A stretch of DNA of 10,062 nt from Caldithrix sp964468415 (GTDB lineage: Bacteria; Calditrichota; Calditrichia; Calditrichales; Calditrichaceae), in assembly GCA_964468415.1 (NCBI GenBank), contig CAYXUS010000065.1, forward strand, positions 1-10,062, in the 5' to 3' direction. A program made the translations under genes and the position numbers. Under the pieces are notes generated by a model. The model was not told where the DNA came from, searched no databases, and worked only from the letters and a program-made list of their open reading frames with translations. Positions 1-6,220 of the stretch are shown here, one piece after another; within the stretch, counting starts at the first letter, position 1, and the number at the start of each line of letters is the position of its first letter.

Positions 1-56
1 AATAAAAACAAATAAAAATATTTCGGATTACCCGTAAACTTTTGTCCGTAAAATTC

Positions 57-100
57 ACCGAACAACCAAATGTTTCGGTTTTTGGGCACAAAAATCGAAA
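57..100. repeat. Overlapping, mutually exclusive inverted repeats after the last glycosyltransferase
   Basis: Segment 57-64 (ACCGAACA) can pair with 71-79 (TGTTTCGGT, one bulged T). Segment 73-84 (TTTCGGTTTTTG) can pair with 89-100 (CAAAAATCGAAA, one G-T wobble on the plus strand or A-C mismatch on the minus strand). Both stems use 73-79, so only one can form at a time. No T tract follows in either direction. The rest of 1-153 is AT-rich and shows no gene; a short direct repeat CCGTAAA occurs at about 32 and 46. Confidence 0.3.
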
Positions 101-153
101 GAAGCCTTAATACATTGTAAATCAGAAATTTTTTAACGGTATTCCATCTTCTT

Positions 154-1308
154 CTATTTTTTGACATTCCGCTCCGTCGCTTTGTTGTAGAATTCTTCTG
201 TCTTTTTCAAAAACACATCTTTGCCAAAACGCTCTTCCACCCGGGTGCGTATTCGAAAAGGGTCAAAACGCATGTACATTTTCATCATCTTCTCCAGTCC
301 TCCGGCCAGGGCCTGGGCATTTTCATTTTCTACCAAAATTCCGGTTTCTCTGTCCACAATTTCTTCCGGGCCTCCGCAACGGGTTGCCAAAACGGGAACG
401 CCGCTGGCCATTGCTTCAAGCAGTACCACCCCGAAAGATTCCCGGCGGCTCGACAGCACAAAAAAATCTAAATCGGCAAAGAATTCAAATCGTTCTTCCG
501 CCGGAATTGCGCCTAAAAAATTGCAATATTTTTCAACATTTAGTTTTTTAGCCAGAGCTTTGTAGTTTTCGAGCAACCTGCCGCCCCCTCCGATTTTTAC
601 TTTTAAACGAGCAGGTTTTAAAATGCTTAACGCCACCAATAACACATCCAAACCTTTAACATCCGAATCCAACCCGCCCAAAAAACCCGCAACAATTGTC
701 CCGTCGCTTTTCCGATGTTCTTTCTTTAAACGAAATTTTGTTACGTCAATCGGATTGGGAATAATCTCAATAGGAGCCGTGGTATATTTTTTGATAATGC
801 GTGCCGAGAATTCGGACACCGTACTTAAATACGTTGCCTTCCGTATGGCACGCAAAATAAGAAACTTATGAATTGCCGAGCGAAACAGACCGACAAACCC
901 GCCGTAATGCTCCGTAATAACATACGGTACCTTAAAATCTTTAGCCAGCATCATACCCAAAATCCCGGCAGGATAGGCAACATGGCAGTGAATCAAATCG
1001 ATCTTTTTGCCTTGCAATTCTCTTTTAATTGCTTGTTTAGCCGTTACAAAAAAATTCCATTGATTGTAAACAGGAAACGAGCGCTTTACACCAATCCGAA
1101 TAATCGGCACGTTACTTTCTTCGTTTCTTTGCACGGTAAAGGCAAAAAAGGGTTTAAAAGACGAATAATCAACCGTTGGATGTACTACAATCAGATTGAA
1201 TTTATCTTTTAAAATGTCCACGCGTTCTTTAATAAAGATTCCTGAAAAATCCGTCTCATTTTGCGGATACCAGGAAGTAATTATTAAAATGGATCTTTTT
1301 TTATTCAT
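154..1308 (-). CDS. Glycosyltransferase family 4 (GT-B fold)
   Basis: The 384-residue product should transfer a sugar from a nucleotide-sugar donor to a growing glycan at the inner face of the membrane; donor and acceptor cannot be read from sequence. The N-terminal Rossmann half starts at residue 7 (ILIITSWYP), with HCHVAYPAG at 107-115 and TEHYGG at 132-137, an acceptor-domain pattern common in GT4. The C-terminal donor half begins near residue 204 and has the phosphate-contacting lysine in VKGLD (K218), a glycine-rich strand IGGGG at 239-243, and the GT4 E-x7-E motif (E290, E298) followed by MASGVPVLAT. Length is normal. An in-frame stop four bases upstream of the ATG limits extension; no strong Shine-Dalgarno is visible. 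The gene is AT-richer than the upstream epimerase (about 40% versus 53% GC on lines counted by hand) and seems to have its own promoter, so it may be a separate transcription unit. Confidence 0.93.
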   Translation of the reverse strand: MNKKRSILIITSWYPQNETDFSGIFIKERVDILKDKFNLIVVHPTVDYSSFKPFFAFTVQRNEESNVPIIRIGVKRSFPVYNQWNFFVTAKQAIKRELQGKKIDLIHCHVAYPAGILGMMLAKDFKVPYVITEHYGGFVGLFRSAIHKFLILRAIRKATYLSTVSEFSARIIKKYTTAPIEIIPNPIDVTKFRLKKEHRKSDGTIVAGFLGGLDSDVKGLDVLLVALSILKPARLKVKIGGGGRLLENYKALAKKLNVEKYCNFLGAIPAEERFEFFADLDFFVLSSRRESFGVVLLEAMASGVPVLATRCGGPEEIVDRETGILVENENAQALAGGLEKMMKMYMRFDPFRIRTRVEERFGKDVFLKKTEEFYNKATERNVKK

Positions 1309-1348
1309 AAATCACATCGTCTTTAAACGGTCTTGCGTAATTATTCAA

Positions 1349-1378
1349 ATTCTACGGAGCCGGCGATGCCGCAGTCAA
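1349..1378 (-). promoter_or_regulatory. Candidate sigma70-type promoter for the 154-1308 glycosyltransferase
   Basis: Read on the minus strand, TTGACT (1378-1373) is separated by 18 bases from TAGAAT (1354-1349). Each hexamer matches the sigma70 consensus at five of six positions. Transcription would begin near 1342, about 34 bases before the ATG at 1308. The spacer contains a small GC-rich inverted repeat, CGGC (1361-1364) and GCCG (1368-1371). The sigma factor preference of this organism is unknown, so this rests on pattern and position only. Confidence 0.42.
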
Positions 1379-1393
1379 ATGAATTTCTTAACT

Positions 1394-1577
1394 CTAATCA
1401 TTACAACAATCCGGACCTTCAGCCAGATTCAACAGTAAGATTTTATTTCCCGAGATTTTTTTGGATCGTTCATTAAAATGATATTCTCCTTCTCCGGCAA
1501 AACGCGCTATATCCAAGCGAATTATTTGCTCGTTATCATGTAAAATAATCTTTCCGCCCCATCTTTACATTTTCCAT
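1394..1577 (-). pseudogene. Frameshifted small reading frame (about 60 codons), unrecognised
   Basis: From ATG at 1577 the frame runs 13 codons (MENVKMGRKDYFT) and stops. One frame over, an open stretch of 56 codons runs from 1564 to the TAG at 1394-1396 and reads like protein, with segments such as KIILHDNEQIIRLDIARF and EGEYHFNERSKKISG. Removing one G from the GGGG run at 1557-1560 joins the two into a continuous 60-residue frame with alternating hydrophobic and charged residues, as in beta strands, ending PDCCND. This looks like a small gene, or the end of a larger one, broken by a single-base indel. I do not recognise the family. There is no Shine-Dalgarno before the ATG. Alternatives are a sequencing error, programmed frameshifting, or a chance open stretch. 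GC here (about 37% over three counted lines) resembles the downstream glycosyltransferase rather than the epimerase. Confidence 0.38.
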
Positions 1578-1608
1578 AATGGCAATTTTGTATGATCAGA
1601 AAATTTCC

Positions 1609-1635
1609 GCAGACAGTGTCTGCATTTTTTTTATT
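1609..1635 (+). terminator. Hairpin plus T tract, canonical only for plus-strand transcription
   Basis: GCAGAC (1609-1614), loop AGT, and GTCTGC (1618-1623) form a perfect 6-bp GC-containing stem, followed on the plus strand by an A and a run of eight T (1625-1632). That is the textbook layout of an intrinsic terminator reading left to right, yet no plus-strand gene lies upstream. On the minus strand the hairpin lies 28 bases after the epimerase stop, with an A run before it and only GGAAATTTTC after it, so it would be a weak terminator for the epimerase operon. It could act on antisense transcription or as a bidirectional element. Confidence 0.45.
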
Positions 1636-1651
1636 CCTTACCAATCTTATT

Positions 1652-2698
1652 TCACTTCTTCGTCAGAATTTCCACTACCTTTTCCGCAGCATGGCCATCT
1701 CCGAAGGCCCGAAGCTGACTACCCGGCACGGGACGGCTTACCGCCTGCAAAATTTTTTGCGTGTCCGCGCCCACAATCACGTTCCAGCCGTTTTCCAAAG
1801 TTTCGACCCATTCCGTCTCGTCACGCAGGGTCACGCACATTTTGCCCGTAAAATAGGCTTCCTTTTGCAAACCGCCGCTATCGGTTAGTACCATAGCGCA
1901 CTGTTTAAGCAAATAGATCATCTGTAAATAACTCACCGGTTCGATAATTTTAACATTCTCGCCAACGGACAAATTTTTAATTAGCTTTTGCGTGCGCGGA
2001 TGCAGTGGCAGAACCACCGGTTTGTCCAACCGGGCAAAAGCCGCAAAAATATTTTTTAAACGCTGCGCATTGTCCGTATTTTCGGGCCGATGAATGGTGG
2101 CCAGATAAAACGTCTCCAAATCGCCAATGCTTTGCGGGCGGTGACGTTCGTTTACCAGCCTATTGTAAAACAAAATCGAATCGTACATCACATCACCCGT
2201 AAAAAACGCGCGTTCGGCCAATCCTTCTCTGGCCAGTAGCTTCAGAGCATTTTGTGTGGGAGCAAACAGCAAATCCGAAATATGATCGGTTGCAATACGA
2301 TTGATTTCCTCTGGCATGCGGCGATTAAAACTGCGTAAACCGGCCTCGACATGGGCGGTTAATAGGTGCAATTTGGCAGCCGCCAACGAACCGGCTACCG
2401 TGGAATTCGTATCGCCGTAGGTTAAAACCCAATCGGGATTCTCCTTCATCAGCACCTGCTCGATGCGGTCAAGCATAAGTCCCGTTTGCTTGCCGTGCGT
2501 AGCCGAGCCCACTTCCAAATTGTAATCCGGCTCGGGAATGTGTAATTCCTTGAAAAATATTTCGGACATGTTCGCATCGTAATGCTGGCCGGTGTGCACA
2601 AGTACCTCGTGCACATGCGGCAAACTGCGCAGCACTCTGCTTACCGCCGCCGCCTTAATAAACTGCGGCCGCGCTCCGACAATCGTTACCACTTTCAT
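1652..2698 (-). CDS. wecB: UDP-N-acetylglucosamine 2-epimerase, non-hydrolysing
   Basis: The 348-residue enzyme should interconvert UDP-GlcNAc and UDP-ManNAc in the cytosol, the first step towards ManNAc or ManNAcA residues of surface polysaccharides. Family motifs run in order: GARPQFIKAAAV (8-19), HTGQHYD (35-41), YGDTNST (94-100), VEAGLRS (117-123), PEEINR (129-134), TGDVMYDS (167-174), TIHRPENTD (201-209), PLHPRT (231-236) and DSGGLQKEA (273-281). D96, E118, E131 and H203 appear to match the catalytic Asp, Glu, Glu and His described for E. coli WecB. Length is slightly below the usual 360-380. The ATG overlaps the stop of the upstream glycosyltransferase as ATGA, with AAAGGA 8 bases before it, so translation is probably coupled. 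The gene symbol is assigned by family; the glycan served is unknown. Confidence 0.95.
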   Translation of the reverse strand: MKVVTIVGARPQFIKAAAVSRVLRSLPHVHEVLVHTGQHYDANMSEIFFKELHIPEPDYNLEVGSATHGKQTGLMLDRIEQVLMKENPDWVLTYGDTNSTVAGSLAAAKLHLLTAHVEAGLRSFNRRMPEEINRIATDHISDLLFAPTQNALKLLAREGLAERAFFTGDVMYDSILFYNRLVNERHRPQSIGDLETFYLATIHRPENTDNAQRLKNIFAAFARLDKPVVLPLHPRTQKLIKNLSVGENVKIIEPVSYLQMIYLLKQCAMVLTDSGGLQKEAYFTGKMCVTLRDETEWVETLENGWNVIVGADTQKILQAVSRPVPGSQLRAFGDGHAAEKVVEILTKK

Positions 2699-3888
2699 TT
2701 CCGTAATCCTTTGTACATTTCAATCATTCGTGCAGCGCCTACCTGCCAATCGTATTTTTGCCTGACCGCCCGATAGCCGCGTTCCCCCATGGCTTTGCCT
2801 TCTTCCGGATTTTTATGCAGGTAAAGAATGCGTCGGGCCAGATCGTTGCTGTCGCCGCTTTTAAAAATGAGACCGCACTTGTTCTCCTCGATAATCTCTT
2901 GAATGGAACGGCAATTCGAAGCCACGATGGGTGTTTTGAACAACATGTACAAAAACAATTTATTGGGACTCGAATTGTCGGTTTGGGGCGATTTCAAATG
3001 CGGAATCACACCCACGGCGGCATATTGCAAAAAGGCCCGCAAATGACGCACCGGATGCCAGCCTTCGAACGTCACCAATGAGGCGACCTGTAGCTTCCTG
3101 ATTTTTTCTTCCAGATCCGCGCGATAGGAACCTTGCCCCACAATAACGATCCGCAAATTGGCAATTGTTCGGCGTAAAAGCGGAACGGCGTCAATAAGCG
3201 TATCCAACCCCCGCCTGCTATCCAGCCCGCCAAAATAAAAAACGACGAATTTGTCTTTGTACTTTGCCTCCAATTCGGGTAAATCCTGCTGACTGCTCAA
3301 CACTTCCGCAATTTGCGGGCTGTTCGGCACAACCACAAATTGTTTGTCTTTTACCCCCTGCCTTTCGATGCGTTCCTGCATGCCCCGGTTCACCACAATA
3401 ATGCGATCGACCCGATTCAGCCATTCGCGTTCTTTTTCCGCCCATTTCTTTTTACTGATCAGCAACCGGCCGGCCAGTGTGTTGGCAAATTTGATTTCCG
3501 AGATAAACACCGGATAGTTTTCGTGCATGTCGGCAATCAACGGAATATTGAACTTCTGTTTGACCGCCAATCCGACCCCGACCAGCGGCAAATCGTGAAT
3601 GTGCAAAGCCTCGATGCCGTTGGCCGCGACAAAATCCGTCATTTTTTTTCGCCAAAAGCGGGCGTAAAACGGCACGGTCAAAATCAAAGCTGAAAGTTTT
3701 TTAAACAGCCAGCGCGGCATAAACACGCGATGGACCTTTATTCCCTTGTATTCTTCGAATTGCGGCCCTTTGCCAAAGGTAAAGCACAGCAAATGCACTT
3801 CGAATCCGGCGGCAATTAAATGCAGGGCTTCTTTTTCCACGCGATCGTCCGGAGGAAATTCCCGATCCAGAACCATACCGATTTTCAT
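2695..3888 (-). CDS. Glycosyltransferase family 4, subfamily with SPNKLF donor-site motif
   Basis: The 397-residue GT-B protein probably acts in the same glycan pathway as the epimerase it overlaps by four bases. The N-terminal half starts MKIGMVLDREFPPDDRVEKEA, with HIHDLPLVG (96-104) and DMHENYP (120-126), a pattern typical of GT4 enzymes. A linker with VPNSP (187-191) leads to the donor domain: FYFGGLDSRRGLDTLIDA (217-234), VGQG (250-253), EGWHP (275-279) and SSPNKLFLYMLFKTPIVASN (306-325). The usual E-x7-E pair is absent: the position of the second Glu, often seen as KLFEYM in relatives, is Leu313. AAGG lies 7 bases before the ATG. The 121-base gap to the sirtuin has only weak promoter-like hexamers (TTGCTT, 17 bases, TATTTT) and an AT-only inverted repeat at 3921-3937, so it is unclear whether this gene starts a new transcript. 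Confidence 0.93.
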   Translation of the reverse strand: MKIGMVLDREFPPDDRVEKEALHLIAAGFEVHLLCFTFGKGPQFEEYKGIKVHRVFMPRWLFKKLSALILTVPFYARFWRKKMTDFVAANGIEALHIHDLPLVGVGLAVKQKFNIPLIADMHENYPVFISEIKFANTLAGRLLISKKKWAEKEREWLNRVDRIIVVNRGMQERIERQGVKDKQFVVVPNSPQIAEVLSSQQDLPELEAKYKDKFVVFYFGGLDSRRGLDTLIDAVPLLRRTIANLRIVIVGQGSYRADLEEKIRKLQVASLVTFEGWHPVRHLRAFLQYAAVGVIPHLKSPQTDNSSPNKLFLYMLFKTPIVASNCRSIQEIIEENKCGLIFKSGDSNDLARRILYLHKNPEEGKAMGERGYRAVRQKYDWQVGAARMIEMYKGLRK

Positions 3889-4009
3889 GGAGCAACCTTA
3901 GTAACTAAAATTAACAGTGGTAAAAATACGATTTTTATGAAATTAAAGCAATTTCGGAAACGCGTGCCTGCCTGTCCGTCAAAGCGTAAGAAATCTTGCC
4001 TGATTATCC

Positions 4010-4837
4010 CTACTCTAACAAACGATCAATCGCTTCTCTGGCGCCCAGAGCCAAACCCAGATGGCCCTCCGGCACTTCCCATTCTCTTGGATTAACCCGA
4101 ATTAACGTGGCCTGTGCCTCATCGGCGACACGTTCGCTGGTGTAACGCACCGTAGGCACCGCCGTTCCGGCTCCAAATTCCAGGACAGTCAACCGCAAAC
4201 CTTTGCGGTACACTTCACGCAGCCACTGATGCATTTTTTGTTCCTGAATTTCCGTGCGCTGGGGCAGCCAGTGCCAATCTCCGAACATCAAAATATTAGG
4301 CCGGGCAATCTGGCCACAATGAGGACAGGCAGGAAGCGGATCTTTTGCCCGAAAGACATCCATGTCAATCTCAACATTTATTTGCTCGGCCGACCAGATG
4401 TCATCGGTGCAGGGAGCCGTGCACTGCAAAAAATGAATGGAACCGTGTACTTCGACCACACGTTCTCCGGCAAAACCAGCTTTCTGAAAATGCCCGTCCA
4501 CGTTAGAGGTAAACACAAAATACTTTCCGGGTAGCTGCTCGGCAAAGTGCAACAAACGCGCAAAGCCCGCATGGGGCTGTGTTTGGCGGTACAAATGTAA
4601 ACGATGGCCGTAAAAAGCCCAGGCCAAATGCGGATCGTTTTCAAACCAGCGCGGATTGGCCAAATCCACAAACGAAAGTCCCAGACGCTGTGCGATGGGA
4701 TACGCTTTCCAAAAGCCCTGGTTGCCCCGGAAATCGGGCAGGCCGGAATCGACTCCCATTCCGGCACCTGCTCCGATAAACAAAGCTTCGGTTTCCTGCA
4801 AAATTTGTTTTGCTTTTTGCACTATCGCGTCGGTCAT
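4010..4837 (-). CDS. Sir2-family NAD-dependent protein deacylase (sirtuin)
   Basis: The 275-residue cytosolic enzyme is expected to remove acyl groups from lysine using NAD+, giving nicotinamide and O-acyl-ADP-ribose. Rossmann NAD-binding motifs are GAGAGMGVDSGLPDFRG (22-38), TSNVDGHFQKAG (110-121) with N112 and D114, and FGAGTAVPTVR (221-231). The catalytic histidine is H131 in EVHGS. Four cysteines for a structural zinc are C139, C143, C171 and C174, spaced Cx3C and CxxC rather than the usual two CxxC pairs. RPNILMFGD (179-187) matches the sirtuin RPxVxxFGE segment. The GAGAGMGVDSG form differs from the CobB-like GAGxSxxSG, placing it in a separate bacterial sirtuin group. It begins 6 bases after the MEMO gene, and its Shine-Dalgarno GGGAG (4851-4847) overlaps the end of that gene, so the two are almost certainly co-transcribed. 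Targets cannot be inferred. Confidence 0.93.
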   Translation of the reverse strand: MTDAIVQKAKQILQETEALFIGAGAGMGVDSGLPDFRGNQGFWKAYPIAQRLGLSFVDLANPRWFENDPHLAWAFYGHRLHLYRQTQPHAGFARLLHFAEQLPGKYFVFTSNVDGHFQKAGFAGERVVEVHGSIHFLQCTAPCTDDIWSAEQINVEIDMDVFRAKDPLPACPHCGQIARPNILMFGDWHWLPQRTEIQEQKMHQWLREVYRKGLRLTVLEFGAGTAVPTVRYTSERVADEAQATLIRVNPREWEVPEGHLGLALGAREAIDRLLE

Positions 4838-4843
4838 GAACGA

Positions 4844-5959
4844 TTACTCCCAGCCTAAAGCCGCGTAGCCCACCCAATGATGCGGATTCGCCGGTGCGGT
4901 AAATCCCATGTGCAAATCTTTTACCGGTAGCGGGGCATGGTCAATGCTGTTGGCGTAGCCGATCAAACGTCCGTTCAAAGGAATGTTCAAATTTTTCGAC
5001 AGGTAGTATGCGGTCATCAGTCCCATTGGCACCGAATAGCGTCCGCACCAGGTCCATTTGTACTTTCTGAAATCTTTGTCGTCCACCGTATATTCGGTAA
5101 ATTTTTTGATTTTTCGGGGAGAAATGGTGCCCACCAAACAAGAATCGATAATTTCGTATTCATGCGCCACGGCCTGACGGGTACCCTTTTCATCGGTTCC
5201 GTAACGGGCAAAATTCTTGCCGCCCCAATCCTGATCGCCGTAGTGTACCGCATCGGTACTAATGACCAGGGCAAAATCTTTACCCCATTGCCAGCCGTGC
5301 TCCCGGGCTACATTGGCAATAGCCTGTCCCAATGCCCGACCAATGGCCTCAATTCGGTCGTAAGGCATGTATGGTACCAGAATGGAAATGATTTCCCGAT
5401 CCTTACGATAGTATTGCAAAAAAGGCAGGAGGGCCTCTACAGAATGTTCCATGGTTTGCATGGAATCGTTGATCTGGTACACCGTTTGCGGCAGTTCTTT
5501 TTCGATTTCTTCGCGCACAGACGAAACTTTAATGGGGCCGTATGGCCCGTGCCAATAGGGATACGTATCAAAAATTATTTGATTTTCCAGATGCAGCAAG
5601 CGGGCTTTGTGGGCCACACCAAACAAAATGACCGTTTTGGCTTTTACCTCTTTTAAAACCGCGGGATACAAATAGCCCACGTAGCCGTAATCATCGTGTG
5701 GGCTCACAGCTACCTTCCAGGCGGTATGCTCGGTTACGTGGGCCCGCTTCCAGGCCTGACGCAATTGTTTGCCTTGCAAACGTCGAATGCGTTGCATAAT
5801 CGAATCCATTTGCCAGGCCGTGTGGGCAAAGCCTACGGTATCTACCAGTCCGCGCACACGAATTTTAGAATTTACACTTTGCTTTTGTCCCGATGAACAG
5901 CCCCAAAGGCCAAGGGCGAGGGCAAAAATGATTCCCAAAAAGATCGCGTGACGTTTCAT
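4844..5959 (-). CDS. MEMO-family protein, predicted lipoprotein (AmmeMemoRadiSam protein B-like)
   Basis: The 371-residue product carries a MEMO domain, a fold related to non-heme metal dioxygenases. I start it at 5959, not at the in-frame ATG at 6154. This ATG follows GAAGGGAAG and begins MKRHAIFLGIIFALALGLWG-C, a short positive n-region, a hydrophobic core and a lipobox ending at Cys21; the upstream 65 codons look non-coding. MEMO motifs follow: SPHDDYGYVGYLYP (86-99, H88), FGVAHKA (113-119, H117), MEHSVEALLPFLQYY (170-184), STDAVHYG (234-241) and TWCGRYSVPMGL (303-314, C305). H88, H117 and C305 correspond in position to the two His and one Cys reported as metal ligands in human MEMO1. Most family members are cytosolic and often occur with AMMECR1 and radical-SAM genes; neither is in view here. 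It is probably anchored outside the inner membrane. The substrate is unknown. Confidence 0.85.
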   Translation of the reverse strand: MKRHAIFLGIIFALALGLWGCSSGQKQSVNSKIRVRGLVDTVGFAHTAWQMDSIMQRIRRLQGKQLRQAWKRAHVTEHTAWKVAVSPHDDYGYVGYLYPAVLKEVKAKTVILFGVAHKARLLHLENQIIFDTYPYWHGPYGPIKVSSVREEIEKELPQTVYQINDSMQTMEHSVEALLPFLQYYRKDREIISILVPYMPYDRIEAIGRALGQAIANVAREHGWQWGKDFALVISTDAVHYGDQDWGGKNFARYGTDEKGTRQAVAHEYEIIDSCLVGTISPRKIKKFTEYTVDDKDFRKYKWTWCGRYSVPMGLMTAYYLSKNLNIPLNGRLIGYANSIDHAPLPVKDLHMGFTAPANPHHWVGYAALGWE

Positions 5960-6220
5960 CGTTGTACTTCCCTTCTTTAAAAATTCTTCGCGCACTAAAT
6001 TAAAAAAGTTTCCGTTTTTTGCAATTTTTAATCCGGGAATGCAGCCCAAAATATTCTGCGGTATTGAAAGAATGCTTAGTTTCTGGCAAAGGTGGGAGCG
6101 TCCGGTTTTAAATTTTTTCCGTGGGGAAGGTACACAGCAAGAGATATTCACCAAATGCGATGAGGAGTGAAAGCTTTAATCGAAAGCCACCCTTCCGTGA
6201 GGTAACCTCGAACGGAATGT
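5960..6220 (-). other. 261-base intergenic region between permease and MEMO genes
   Basis: This AT-rich spacer follows the permease stop and holds two inverted repeats near the permease end (see the hairpin at 6193-6217; a second, GCTTT/AAAGC, lies at 6173-6187). The frame open from 6154 into the MEMO gene has no coding look: several Cys, Pro and Lys-rich stretches and no domain. I find no promoter with good hexamers at both positions, although TTGCAA followed by TAATTT about 16 bases later lies near the MEMO start. The MEMO gene could be read through from the permease or have a promoter of another type. Confidence 0.4.
6193..6217 (-). terminator. Hairpin just after the permease stop, without T tract
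   Basis: On the minus strand TTCCGT (6217-6212) pairs with ACGGAA (6198-6193), and inside it GAGG (6209-6206) pairs with CCTC (6202-6199) around a 3-base loop, with a 2-base bulge on one side. The stem starts four bases after the permease TAA. No U-rich tract follows (GGGTGGCTTTCG), so it may stabilise the 3' end or attenuate transcription rather than act as a classic intrinsic terminator. Confidence 0.35.

Noticed and set aside
3313..3693. Plus-strand open frame of 126 codons
   Set aside because: Antisense to the second glycosyltransferase; His- and Phe-rich composition typical of a reverse-strand shadow.
3921..3937. TAAAAAT-ACG-ATTTTTA inverted repeat as a terminator after the sirtuin
   Set aside because: The stem contains only A-T pairs and no T tract follows on the minus strand, so it is too weak to call in AT-rich spacer DNA.
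4937..5656. Long plus-strand open frame of 239 codons
   Set aside because: It lies wholly antisense to the MEMO gene, whose motifs are unmistakable. The translated product shows no domain, and there is no ribosome binding site of note.
5960..6154. N-terminal extension of the MEMO protein from the ATG at 6154
   Set aside because: The 65 added residues lack any domain and would bury the lipoprotein signal. The ATG at 5959 has a good Shine-Dalgarno sequence and a proper signal peptide.
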